Source of the DNA: Methanoculleus thermophilus
GTDB taxonomy: Archaea; Halobacteriota; Methanomicrobia; Methanomicrobiales; Methanoculleaceae
Direction of reading: 5' to 3'
DNA: 64,000 bases
Assembly (NCBI RefSeq): GCF_001571405.1
Contig: NZ_BCNX01000003.1
Location: 186,001-250,000, forward strand
Shown: positions 8,811 through 17,235 of the stretch, in pieces
How the letters are laid out: every line of letters starts with the position of its first letter
Numbering within the stretch: position 1 is the first letter of the stretch
Notes under the pieces: model-generated
Seen by the model: the letters and a program-made list of their open reading frames with translations, nothing else
What the model was told of the DNA's origin: nothing
Database searches by the model: none
Program-made: the position numbers and the translations under genes

Positions 8811-9311
8811 TTGCGGGTATCCATGAAGCTCGAGATGAAGGATCAGCCCGGACAGCTGGTCGCGGCCCTCAAACCGATCTCAACTGTCGGAGGAAATATC
8901 ATTGCAGTTATACATCAAAGGGAGATCTCCACGGCCGCAGAGACTCTGGATGTCCAGATCGTGCTGGAACTCCCTGAAGGGCGGCTGAACACTCTTCTCG
9001 AACTCCTCCGGGAGCAGGGTGTCAGCGTCGTGCGCATCGGCGAGGAACGTCTCCTCTACGAATGCACGCTGATCATGATCGGCCACCTGATGCACACGGA
9101 TCTCTCCGATACTGTCGACCAGATCGACAGGACCGGTTCTGCGGAGGTGACCGAACTCTCCCTTGTCATGCCTGCCATAGACTCCCCCTCCTCGGCCCGT
9201 ATCACCATTCGTTCGACCACCAGGGCTGAGGCAAAGAAGGCGATCGAGATCCTGCGTGGCGTCGCGAAGCAGAAAAACCTCCTCATCATCGAACCTCTGG
9301 AGGAAGCATGA
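8811..9311 (+). CDS. ACT-domain amino-acid-binding protein upstream of hom
   Basis: Regulatory protein of 166 aa with an N-terminal ACT domain (MKLEMKDQPGQLVAAL) and a second half containing another alpha-beta repeat ending in AKKAIEILRGVAKQKN. Its stop overlaps the homoserine dehydrogenase ATG (ATGA), so it probably senses an amino acid for that pathway. Start choice: a TTG at 8811 has AGGTGG five to six bases upstream and gives the N-terminus (M)RVSMKLE; the next ATG at 8823 lacks a ribosome site. Confidence 0.85.
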   Translation: MRVSMKLEMKDQPGQLVAALKPISTVGGNIIAVIHQREISTAAETLDVQIVLELPEGRLNTLLELLREQGVSVVRIGEERLLYECTLIMIGHLMHTDLSDTVDQIDRTGSAEVTELSLVMPAIDSPSSARITIRSTTRAEAKKAIEILRGVAKQKNLLIIEPLEEA

Positions 9312-10297
9312 TGCGGATCGCCATTCTTGGATTCGGCTCCGTCGGCCAGGGGGTTGCCCGGGCGCTCCTTGCAAAAGACCTCAATATCACCGTCACCGGT
9401 CTTGCCGACTCGAAGAGCGGGATCATCGATGCCGAAGGGATCGACCTTGCGGCGGCGCTCGACCGGAAAGGGAACGGCACTCCCTGCGGCAATCCAGGGA
9501 TCAGCCCCATGGATGTGGTGGCAAAGGCGGACTACGATGTTCTCGTTGAGGTGACCCCGACGAACGTGGAGACTGCCGAGCCGGCACTAAGCCACATCCG
9601 GGCTGCCCTTCAACGCCACAAACACGTCGTCACCTCAAACAAAGGCCCTATAGCAATTGCCTACCCGGAACTCCGGGCTCTTGCAGAGAAAAACGGCGTC
9701 TTCCTGAAGTATGAGGCGACTGTCTGTGGGGCGATCCCGCTCATCCATGCCCTGCAGGAGGGGCTCGCGGGAAACACCATCTCCCGACTATACGGGGTCT
9801 TCAACGGTACCTGCAATTACATCCTTACCCGGATGGCTAAGGACGGCCTCACCTACGAACAGGCTCTTGCCGAGGCCCGGGAACTCGGGTATGCTGAGGC
9901 GGATCCGACCTACGATGTCGAAGGCATCGACGCGGCGATCAAACTGGTCATCCTTGCAAACACCATCCTTGATATGCAGACCACGCTTGACGATGTAGAG
10001 CGGACGGGGATCACCCTTCTTACACCCGACGCCTTGCGGCTTGCCGAAGATCAGGACTGCACCATCCGGCTCATCGGCGAGATCGTTCCGGAAACCGGGG
10101 TGCTCCGTGTCTCACCGAGGCTCATTCCAAAAGATCACCCGCTCGTCGTCGAAGGAACACTCAACGCCGTCACAGTTGAGACCGATCTCGCCGGGGACCT
10201 GACGTTCATCGGAAGGGGCGCGGGCTCCACGGAGACTGCGAGTGCTGTGATTGGCGATCTCCTCTATCTCCGGAACAGGCATGTCCAGGGTTCTTGA
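9308..10297 (+). CDS. hom: Homoserine dehydrogenase
   Basis: NAD(P)-dependent reductase of aspartate semialdehyde in threonine/methionine synthesis, 329 aa. The N-terminal Rossmann motif is ILGFGSVGQG; VTSNKGPIA carries the conserved catalytic-region lysine; the substrate region has YEATVCGAIPLI, and the family signature ADPTYDVEGIDAA lies near residue 200. It has no C-terminal ACT domain, which fits the separate ACT protein encoded immediately upstream. Confidence 0.95.
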   Translation: MMRIAILGFGSVGQGVARALLAKDLNITVTGLADSKSGIIDAEGIDLAAALDRKGNGTPCGNPGISPMDVVAKADYDVLVEVTPTNVETAEPALSHIRAALQRHKHVVTSNKGPIAIAYPELRALAEKNGVFLKYEATVCGAIPLIHALQEGLAGNTISRLYGVFNGTCNYILTRMAKDGLTYEQALAEARELGYAEADPTYDVEGIDAAIKLVILANTILDMQTTLDDVERTGITLLTPDALRLAEDQDCTIRLIGEIVPETGVLRVSPRLIPKDHPLVVEGTLNAVTVETDLAGDLTFIGRGAGSTETASAVIGDLLYLRNRHVQGS

Positions 10298-11408
10298 ACG
10301 AAGGAAAGAGTACCTGCGGCTGATGCGTCAGATGACGCTGGAGAAGGGCTTCTTTACGGTGGTCGATGTTGCGGAGGCCACCAACACTCCCCGGAGCACG
10401 GTCCAGGACTGGGTGAACCGTCTCATCGAGGAGGGGTGCGTCGTCATCACAGAAGAGCAGCGCGGGCGGCATCCGGCCCGATACGCTGCAAGCAGCGTGA
10501 TGCCGGAGAGCGCCTGCAGACGTGTCTTCACGACCGTCGACGGCAACGAGGTCGAGATCTACCACGAATGCATGAGCGGGGGGTGTGCCGCCTTTTGTGA
10601 GTTCCATCACGCCCGCGCCGGCGGTCCCTTGCAGTCAGTCCGCAGGGACGGAACCCTGCTCAGGGAACGGGCGGTCATCGGGCGTCGGGAGGTGGCCGTC
10701 GGACTCGATCCCGCCCCGGCGGTCGGGATCATCGGTGTCTACCACGATGGCGACTATATTCGCCAGCAGATCCGGTGCATCGGTGGCCCGGCCTACTCCC
10801 TTACGGATATGCTCTCTCTCGCCGAGGGCGTCTGCGAGGTCACTGTCCACCGCCAGGGAGCGGTAGTCGAGGGTGAAGTGGTCACCCGGGCGCTCACCTA
10901 CGTCGCCATCGGGCTCGACGATACCGACACCGAGACCGAGGGGGCGACGTTTGCCCTTGCTCTTGCCCTCCTCCAGCACCTTGCGGAACTCGATGGCGTC
11001 ATGCCGATCGGTCATCGGGTTGCGATGCTCAATCCCCGGTTCGAGCCCAGAACCGCGGGAAATTCATGCAGTTATATCGAACTCGCGGTGGAGCCCGACC
11101 TTGTGCCGCAGATCGAGGAGGTGGCTGTGCGGTTCGTCGCCGATGAGGCGGTCTCCCTGGAGTGGGGCATCGCCGTCCGGCCGGGGTTCCGGGTGCCCGG
11201 TGCGCTCCGGGCCTATGGCAGGAGCGCGAGGGAATCGGTGCTCACCCGCGACGTGGCTAAGGAGACCGCCGAACGATTCGGGGCGCACCTCCACGGGGGT
11301 CGGGGCGTCATCGGAGCGCTTGCGGCGGTCGCGCTCATCGGGCTCCCGCACGACGTCCTCCTCGACCCGAAGAGGGACGTCTGCACCGGGTGGGAACCGG
11401 CGGGGTGA
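10281..11408 (+). CDS. Winged-helix protein fused to a TiaS/MMP11-like domain
   Basis: A 375-aa protein with two parts. Residues 1-75 form a winged helix-turn-helix (FTVVDVAEATNTPRSTVQDW, then a basic wing RGRHPARY). The rest resembles the methanogenesis marker 11 / tRNA-Ile2 agmatinylcytidine synthetase (TiaS) group: a cysteine-glycine segment CMSGGCAAFCEFHHARAG, the nucleotide-type motif GLDDTDTETEGAT, and GRSARESVLT near the end. I chose the ATG at 10281 (MSRVLERRKEYL), overlapping hom by 17 bp. DNA binding is inferred from the fold; what the second half binds or modifies is unknown. Such proteins are sometimes labelled TrmB-type regulators. Confidence 0.7.
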   Translation: MSRVLERRKEYLRLMRQMTLEKGFFTVVDVAEATNTPRSTVQDWVNRLIEEGCVVITEEQRGRHPARYAASSVMPESACRRVFTTVDGNEVEIYHECMSGGCAAFCEFHHARAGGPLQSVRRDGTLLRERAVIGRREVAVGLDPAPAVGIIGVYHDGDYIRQQIRCIGGPAYSLTDMLSLAEGVCEVTVHRQGAVVEGEVVTRALTYVAIGLDDTDTETEGATFALALALLQHLAELDGVMPIGHRVAMLNPRFEPRTAGNSCSYIELAVEPDLVPQIEEVAVRFVADEAVSLEWGIAVRPGFRVPGALRAYGRSARESVLTRDVAKETAERFGAHLHGGRGVIGALAAVALIGLPHDVLLDPKRDVCTGWEPAG

Positions 11409-12310
11409 GGGCGGCGGGCTTCGGTTTTTGGGATGCTCTTTTTAAGTGGTTTGCGCCCTTACGATCTGTCCGGTTTTTGATTTATCGTCGCATATCTGCT
11501 GAGTTGGTTTCCCATGGGCTATCGCCACCCACTGCCCCCGCCAGATGGGCGGAACGACTCTCCCAGAGAGGAAGGAGTTGGAACATCGACAGGTGCAAGT
11601 TACGACGGCCGGAACGGCAGGAGTTGGAGCACCGGAGGTGCGACTTATGACGCTCGGAAAGAGCGGAGCATGAGCAAGGCCGGGTGGGGTGGTGGATACT
11701 TACGTACAACATAGAGACAGGGAGGAGCGAGGATCAAGTTTGAGTAAGACCGGAAGTAAGCGGCAAAACCCAGCACACTGGACCGTGGGGACATCGCATT
11801 TCGGGGGGGAGGGGACAGGGGAGGGGGGATGCTCCCCCCTCGCACCTAACGGTGCTCAAGCTCCGCTCTTTCAGAGCGTCGCACTCCTCTGAAACCCCAC
11901 CCCCTAATGCGATACCCCCATGGAATCCGTATCAGGACTGGGTATCAGCACGTTTCAAACGGCCCTGACTCGAAAAGTTTCAAGGGGAGCATCCCCTCAC
12001 CCGCCAGACCGCCGTTTCTTCCCACGCTACCTATACACGCCGAACAGCCACCAGCGGCGCCGTCGCTGATGAATGGATGAGATCCAGTCGGTACGGATTG
12101 GGCTACGAGAAGCATATCTCCCACCCTGCGCCACGGCCGAGAGATGCATCTCGACCGTCAATGGAGATGCGGGAGCGATTGTCTTTTCATTACACGAAAA
12201 TGGAGTGGGATCTGCACGTCATCCCATGTAGAAATCTCAAATACAACGGGATTGAGCATCGGCAGATCTCGGGGGATCTCGCCCTCATTGAGAGGATCTG
12301 CCGAAGGCTC
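11409..12310. other. 902-bp gap without a gene, between converging genes
   Basis: It holds an oligo-T stretch just after the fusion gene (GGTTTTTGGG and CTTTTTAAG, 11432-11453) and a 423-bp repeat element (listed separately). About 380 bp of unstructured sequence then reach the inositol-phosphate synthase stop. Short frames here (for example 11514-11714) run through hairpin repeats and are not credible genes. Confidence 0.7.
11506..11928. repeat. MITE-like non-coding element, copy 1
   Basis: A 423-bp block bounded by imperfect 21-bp inverted ends (11506-11526 and 11908-11928; consensus GGATTTCC, five variable bases, then TATCGCC). The interior is a chain of small hairpins: GCCG-GAA-CGGC, GCACC-GGA-GGTGC, a CGCTC/GAGCG dyad, GAGGGGGG-ATGCT-CCCCCCTC (11821-11841), GCACC-TAAC-GGTGC (11842-11855) and CGCTCT-TTC-AGAGCG (11864-11878). 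The right third matches copy 2 at 24207-24604 in reverse orientation. No transposase gene lies inside, and I saw no clear target duplication. Confidence 0.6.
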
Positions 12311-13414
12311 TCACTCATCTCGAAGACCCCGGATGAACTCTTCCGTCCTGCGATAGGCGTCATCGTCCCTGATCTGGACCGGAGGGTGCTTCATGAAGTA
12401 GGCAGACGGGGATATCAGCGCGCCACTGATTCCCCGGTCGAGGGCGAGTTTGCAGCACCGGATGGCATCGATGACGATCCCTGCGGAGTTGGGCGAGTCC
12501 TCGACGGAGAGGCGGAGATCAAGATGCATGGGAACGTCCCCGAAAAGTCGCCCTTCCATTCTGAGGAAGCAGACCTTGTTGTCTTTCTGCCAGCAGACAT
12601 AATCGCTCGGGCCGATGTGGATATTCTCATCTTCGAGCGGCTCTTCGAGGACAGATTGCACCGCTTCGGTCTTGGATGCCCGCTTTGAGGCAAGGCGACT
12701 GCGGTTGAGCATGTTTAAGAAATCGGTATTACCGCCGGTGTTGAGCTGGTAGGTCCGATCCAGCCTCACCCCCCGTCGCCGGAAGAGGTCGGCGAGGACC
12801 CGGTGGGTGATCGTCGCGCCGATCTGGGCCTTGACGTCGTCGCCGATGATCGGGAGGCCCTTCTCACGAAATCTCTCCGCCCAGGCAGGATCGCTTGCAA
12901 TGAAGACCGGCATGTTGTTGATGAGGGCGACGCCCGCTTCAAGCGCACACTCGGCGTAGAACCGTGCAGCCTCGTCCGATCCCACCGGCAAGTAATTGAG
13001 CAGCATCTCTGCGCCGGATTCCTTGAGCGTCCGGACGACCTCTTCACGGGATGCCTCCTCTTCGCTGGCAAGCACGAACCTGCACTCCTCCGGATACTCT
13101 TGCATGTGCTCGGGGAACCCGTCCATCACCCGCCCCATCTGGACGGTCACCCCGGTCCTGGGCATGTTTGGATAAAAGATTGTGGTGCAGTTTGGAGGTG
13201 CGAAGATTGCCTCGGCGAGATCTTTCCCGACCTTCCTTGCATCGATATCGAAGGCTGCGACCACCTCGATATCAGACGGCAGGTAGCCGCCAAGGTCCCA
13301 ATGCATCAGTCCGGTTGCGACATCCTCGCTTTTCCCGCGGTAATATTCGATTCCCTGGAGCAGCGAACTGGCGCAATTCCCGACGCCAACAATTGCAATC
13401 CTGATCGAATCCAC
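12311..13414 (-). CDS. ino1: myo-Inositol-3-phosphate synthase
   Basis: NAD-dependent cyclase of 367 aa converting glucose-6-phosphate to inositol phosphate, the precursor of archaetidylinositol lipids. The Rossmann motif is IAIVGVGNCASSL. NYLPVGSDEA, GDDVKAQIGATITHR and YQLNTGGNTDFLNM are the conserved blocks of archaeal/actinobacterial-type synthases, with LDLRLSVEDSPNSAG near the C-terminus. The start is GTG at 13414 preceded by a G-rich ribosome site. The lipid genes carS and tes lie elsewhere in the window. Confidence 0.93.
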   Translation of the reverse strand: MDSIRIAIVGVGNCASSLLQGIEYYRGKSEDVATGLMHWDLGGYLPSDIEVVAAFDIDARKVGKDLAEAIFAPPNCTTIFYPNMPRTGVTVQMGRVMDGFPEHMQEYPEECRFVLASEEEASREEVVRTLKESGAEMLLNYLPVGSDEAARFYAECALEAGVALINNMPVFIASDPAWAERFREKGLPIIGDDVKAQIGATITHRVLADLFRRRGVRLDRTYQLNTGGNTDFLNMLNRSRLASKRASKTEAVQSVLEEPLEDENIHIGPSDYVCWQKDNKVCFLRMEGRLFGDVPMHLDLRLSVEDSPNSAGIVIDAIRCCKLALDRGISGALISPSAYFMKHPPVQIRDDDAYRRTEEFIRGLRDE

Positions 13415-13751
13415 GAAAGCCCCCCAATTGATTCAATATGCCTGACGCAACCATTATCTTCTGAATGCGTTCAAGCATCCCTATGCGGACACGACTGTGA
13501 AGACCGTTGCGTTTTAACCTATAATACGGAGCGAGGGATATAAGGGTATGGTTTTGAGAAGCATCAGAGGTTTACAGACAGCCCTGCCGTTCATGCCTCG
13601 GAACGAGGAACGAGACCGATAAGGGGCCGATGCCCTCTCGCCGCTCGAGAGGCACTCGAGTCTCCTCTGCCAAGAAAAGGGATGTATTTCATAACATTTT
13701 TCCTTCCAGATACTCCATTACCATCATTCACAATTCTTGGAGTGTGAGACT
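13415..13751. other. 337-bp gap between ino1 and fae with hairpins
   Basis: It contains a TATA-like ATTATAGG on the minus strand near 13525 (possible ino1 promoter, giving a leader of about 80 nt). It also has a CCTCG-GAA-CGAGG hairpin (13596-13608) of the same GAA-loop type as the MITE-like elements, and a 7-bp CCTCTCG/CGAGAGG dyad around 13634-13652. A ribosome site GGAGTG precedes fae. No gene is evident. Confidence 0.55.
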
Positions 13752-14255
13752 ATGGTCAATATCGAACATGCACTCATCGGAGAAGCACTGGTCGGCGAAG
13801 GGCCGGAGGTTGCCCATGTCGACCTTGTCATCGGGAAGAAGGGAAGCAGCGTGGAGCAGGCCTTTGTTTCGGCGCTTGCATCGCCGGCAAAGGGCCACAC
13901 GCCGCTCCTTGCTGTCCTCACCCCCAACGTTCCTGCAAGGCCTTCGACACTGATGGTCAACAAAGTCACGATCAAACACGCAAACCAGGCTCTCCTGATC
14001 TTCGGCCCGGCACAGGCCGCCGTCGCGAAGGCGGTGGTCGACAGCGTCGCGGAAGGCATCATCCCGGAGGAAGAGGCCGATGACCTGCTGATCATTGCGT
14101 CGGTCTTCATCGAGTGGGATGCGTCGGACAAGAAGAAGATCTATGACTGGAACTATGAGGCGACAAAGACCGCCATCCGCCGGGCGATGACCGGCGAGCC
14201 GAGGATGCGAGAGGTGCTCGCCCAGAAGGACACTGCAAAGCACCCCTTTGCGTGA
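13752..14255 (+). CDS. fae: Formaldehyde-activating enzyme Fae
   Basis: 5,6,7,8-Tetrahydromethanopterin hydro-lyase (167 aa), which condenses formaldehyde with the C1 carrier tetrahydromethanopterin. The N-terminus contains the catalytic His at residue 22 in GPEVAHVDLVIG, and the family blocks LTPNVPARPSTLMVNK and FGPAQAAVAKAVVDS. ATG at 13752 is chosen over an upstream in-frame ATG (13737) because GGAGTGTGAGA sits just before it and homologs start here. In a methanogen it probably handles formaldehyde from ribulose-monophosphate or detoxification routes. No Hps domain is fused. Confidence 0.95.
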   Translation: MVNIEHALIGEALVGEGPEVAHVDLVIGKKGSSVEQAFVSALASPAKGHTPLLAVLTPNVPARPSTLMVNKVTIKHANQALLIFGPAQAAVAKAVVDSVAEGIIPEEEADDLLIIASVFIEWDASDKKKIYDWNYEATKTAIRRAMTGEPRMREVLAQKDTAKHPFA

Positions 14256-14265
14256 TATGATACGA

Positions 14266-14285
14266 TTTTTTTCCCTCTCTTTTTA
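14266..14285 (+). terminator. T-rich terminator after fae
   Basis: Two runs of T (seven at 14266-14272, then five around 14280) directly follow the fae stop, the usual archaeal intrinsic termination signal. Confidence 0.6.
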
Positions 14286-14554
14286 TTAGCGGGGTGACTT
14301 TGGTCCACACGAATGCGCCAGGGAGATGGAGAGCGATCCGGCCCTTTGGGAGTACGACCGACGCTTCTGTAGCATCTGGTTGACCGGTTCGAGCAGGTGA
14401 TGAGGCAGATGTGGCTATCGATGGCCAGCGAATCCGCGATATGGACCAAAGCATCGCATCTGCCTCTACGGCCGTCATGATGACTGCGACAAAAATCTTG
14501 AGGGCGGCGACCGGGTCCATCGGCTGCTTTTCCATGAGCGGGAGGAGACGGGTG

Positions 14555-15952
14555 TTATCCCCGAGTCCATCTCAGAATCCTGTGGATGAGGTTCAGGAAG
14601 TTTGCGAGGTAAGTCTCCTTTGCCTCAAGCCGTCGCAGGAGCACGGCCTCCTCGGAGAGGAAGAGATCTTTGAGGTGGCGCATATCTGCCTTCGGAGAGT
14701 AGTAGAGGTAGACCGGGATCCCTGCGAGGACAACCAGGGCCCCCGCGACTTTATCGAAGGTTGTGGTGGAGAAGAGGAGAAAAAGGCAGATTGCGATCCC
14801 TGCGAGGGGGAGGATGCGCTGGCCGCGGAGGCTGGTAGCCCGGTCGCTCCGGAGAACGATGAGGGAAAAGCAGGTAAGCAGGAACGAGAACGCGAGGTTG
14901 AAGACAGCAAACGATATCATCCCGGGAAGGTTCCCGATGTTCGAGAGGACGAACGCGAGCACCCCCTGGACAATGAGAGCTACGTACGGCGTTCCGTAGT
15001 TCGGGTGAACCTTCGCAAACGCACGGGGAAAGAGCCCGTCAATCGCCATCGCATATGCGAGCCGTGCGCTGCCGAGCATTCCCGATTCGTCCGACCCCGC
15101 AACCGAGAAGAGAGCGCCGACCGTCATGATGAGCGCTCCTATCGACCCGAAGAGGATGGTGCCGGCTGTGACAAGCGGCACGGGATTCTGTTCTAGTTGG
15201 GTCCAGTTGACGAGCCCGAAGAGGACGAAGTTCGTCGAGAGGTAAAAGAGAGCGACGATCAGTATTCCGCTGATGATGGCTCGGGGGATGGCCTTCTGCG
15301 GGTCCTGTACTTCGCCGGCTGGAAGTGTCCCCATCTCGAACCCGGCATAAGCCCAGAAGATCAGGACCAGAGCGTGGGAGATATTCTCGAGTCCGAGAGG
15401 GAGCAGCGGGGTGTAGTTTCCGATGAGCATCTCCGGCCGGAGGATGAAGATACCGAACCCCGCTATGATCAGGAGGAGCAGGGGAAAGAGTTTGATGAGC
15501 GTCAGGACATCGTTCAGTCTCCCTGCTGCCCGGACGCCGACTATGTTGACGAGCGTCAAGGAGACGACGAAGGCTGCTCTCACGGTGACTCCTGCAGCCG
15601 GGGTGAGGGGGACGAGAGTCTGGAGATAATTCGTAAACGCGATTGCAAAGACTGGAAGAGCGAGGAGCTCCGCGACCCACATGCTCCAGCCGGCAAGAAA
15701 ACCGTAAAAGTCATCCAGCGCCTCAGAAACGTAGGCAAACGGCCCACCGACCCTGGGGGTGTAGTAACTGCAGTAGGCAAAGATCATCGCAAGCGTTATG
15801 GCAAAGAGGCCGGCCACCACCCAGAGAACGATTGAGAACGGGCCGACCAGGCCGGCCGTGAGTGCTGAGGCTATGTAGATATCGGCACCGACGATCGCCC
15901 CGACAATGATGCTCGTCAGGTCAAACTGGGAGATCTCCCGCTGTAGCCCCAT
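14555..15952 (-). CDS. APC-superfamily amino acid permease
   Basis: Polytopic membrane transporter of 465 aa with about twelve hydrophobic segments, in the amino acid-polyamine-organocation superfamily. TM1 carries the broken-helix motif IIVGAIVGADIYIASAL (the usual GxG is here GADIY), and TM6 has FWAYAGFEMGTLPAGEVQDP, the family signature with the conserved Glu-Pro replaced by an EVQDP variant. A soluble C-terminal tail of about 45 residues (DMRHLKDLFL onward) is charged and probably cytoplasmic. The substrate is not predictable. It stands alone between fae and tRNA-Gly. Confidence 0.88.
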   Translation of the reverse strand: MGLQREISQFDLTSIIVGAIVGADIYIASALTAGLVGPFSIVLWVVAGLFAITLAMIFAYCSYYTPRVGGPFAYVSEALDDFYGFLAGWSMWVAELLALPVFAIAFTNYLQTLVPLTPAAGVTVRAAFVVSLTLVNIVGVRAAGRLNDVLTLIKLFPLLLLIIAGFGIFILRPEMLIGNYTPLLPLGLENISHALVLIFWAYAGFEMGTLPAGEVQDPQKAIPRAIISGILIVALFYLSTNFVLFGLVNWTQLEQNPVPLVTAGTILFGSIGALIMTVGALFSVAGSDESGMLGSARLAYAMAIDGLFPRAFAKVHPNYGTPYVALIVQGVLAFVLSNIGNLPGMISFAVFNLAFSFLLTCFSLIVLRSDRATSLRGQRILPLAGIAICLFLLFSTTTFDKVAGALVVLAGIPVYLYYSPKADMRHLKDLFLSEEAVLLRRLEAKETYLANFLNLIHRILRWTRG

Positions 15953-16127
15953 CGTAGCAGGGGGAGGAGGCAGTAGATGAGATAAGTATTCCGCGTCGAT
16001 CTATCGGGGATATCACCGGATGCTCATGAAGGTAGAGCAACGGGAATGCTGGCGCTCTCCCTTGAAATAGCGGATACTTGTGCAAGTGTGCTGAGTGGAT
16101 AAAAAACTCAAAGAAGAAGTTCCCCAG

Positions 16128-16199
16128 TGCGCCGACCGGGACTCGAACCCGGGTTTAGGCGTTGGCAACGCCTAGTGATAACCACTACACTATCGGCGC
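16128..16199 (-). tRNA. tRNA-Gly (GCC)
   Basis: A 72-nt gene on the minus strand. The acceptor stem GCGCCGA/TCGGCGC is perfectly paired with discriminator A, the D-arm contains TAGTGGTTATCA, the anticodon loop is TTGCCAA within an AGGCG/CGCCT stem, and the T-arm is CCGGG-TTCGAGT-CCCGG. Anticodon GCC decodes GGC/GGU. CCA is not encoded and there is no intron. Confidence 0.97.
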
Positions 16200-16239
16200 A
16201 CGCGTGTTCTCGCACCTGTGTGCCTTACAACATGGCACT

Positions 16240-16254
16240 CACTTGGTAATAAAT
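16240..16254 (-). promoter_or_regulatory. TATA-like box for tRNA-Gly
   Basis: On the minus strand AGATTTATTACC lies about 45 nt upstream of the tRNA 5' end in an otherwise GC-rich stretch, a fitting distance for an archaeal TATA box with a short 5' trailer. Confidence 0.35.
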
Positions 16255-16369
16255 CTATCGAATGACGCCGGGACTCTGGGGGTGTCGTCCCCGACGGTTT
16301 CACACCCTCAGGCTGGGTTCAAGCCCTGTGGGCCGCCCCAAGATGATGATTACACTCCCCACCGCGCAT

Positions 16370-17104
16370 CTATTGCCGCCCATAGCGAAGTGCGGCTGCA
16401 ATGTTGCGGTTTGCCAGTATCCAGAGCCCGGGGGTCAGAATCAGGATGAAGATGATCATGGTATAAGCGAAGATCTCAGCGGTCATGAGCAGGAAGTTGA
16501 AGGCGCCGTGCAGGGCCATGCCGAGAAGAAGCCCTCCGATGATGATCCGGGGGCGCCGTTCGGGCGCCATGAACTTGGCCCGGCCGAGGGCGTAGCCCCA
16601 GGCACTGGCAAAAAGCGCATGCCCCGGAACGGAGAAGATTGCACGGACGACGATCGTGCCGAGCGCAAGTGCCGGCGAGGTAAGATAGGCCGTAAAGACA
16701 TAGAAGACATTTTCAAGCGATGCAAGCCCGAGGGCTGCGGCAGCGGCATAGACAATCCCGTCCATCGGCTCGTCGAACTCCGTGTCCTGGTAGGCAAACT
16801 GGCGCACGACGTAGAACTTGCCGTACTCCTCGACGATGGGCGCAACGATGGCACCCATGATCAGCGGAGATGCGATGAAGAGGCCGAAGAATCCCTCAAC
16901 AAAAGCCACGGGAAACGTGACGAGGGCCCCGAGGAGGAAGATCTTGGCGATCAGGGCCGCCGGTTCGGGTTCATACCTATCCCTGCGGTAGAAATACCAT
17001 GCCCAGAAGACTCCCGGCCCCAGCGCCAGGGCAAGGATCACCAGCGGCTCAACCTCAACCATGCTGGTGGAGGTGAGGGTGCCATTGTGGAAGAGTCTTT
17101 CCAT
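16370..17104 (-). CDS. PrsW-family intramembrane metalloprotease
   Basis: Membrane protein (244 aa, about eight hydrophobic segments) of the PrsW/CPBP-related superfamily. It shows the expected active-site motifs: EEYGK (EExxK type, APIVEEYGKF), ASLENVFYV and the His-bearing SVPGHALFA, then MALHGAFNF. In bacteria PrsW cleaves anti-sigma factors; the archaeal role is unknown. The start is uncertain: ATG 17104 or ATG 17062 (MVEVEPLVIL), and neither has a good ribosome site. Its neighbours are tRNA-Gly downstream and a polytopic membrane protein upstream. Confidence 0.85.
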   Translation of the reverse strand: MERLFHNGTLTSTSMVEVEPLVILALALGPGVFWAWYFYRRDRYEPEPAALIAKIFLLGALVTFPVAFVEGFFGLFIASPLIMGAIVAPIVEEYGKFYVVRQFAYQDTEFDEPMDGIVYAAAAALGLASLENVFYVFTAYLTSPALALGTIVVRAIFSVPGHALFASAWGYALGRAKFMAPERRPRIIIGGLLLGMALHGAFNFLLMTAEIFAYTMIIFILILTPGLWILANRNIAAALRYGRQ

Positions 17105-17235
17105 TTATGACGATTGCAAAGCACCCTCTCCGCGATGGAGGGGTGACGCAGAGTACAGGACGGCCCTCATCCTATCATGATGGGAGGGCATGTGTGGTGG
17201 TGTATGGCTGGATGTGGACAGCCCGAAAAAAAGAG

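Noticed and set aside
11514-11714. Small frames inside MITE-like copy 1
   Set aside because: They read through the hairpin repeats, and the two copies do not conserve a frame.
14411-15196. Plus-strand frame of 261 codons over the permease gene
   Set aside because: Antisense of a clear APC permease; the charged repetitive composition is that of a reversed membrane protein.
16308-16345. tRNA-like T-arm (GGGTTCAAGCCC) near tRNA-Gly
   Set aside because: No matching acceptor strand or anticodon arm within 60-90 nt upstream on the same strand; stem pairing is poor.
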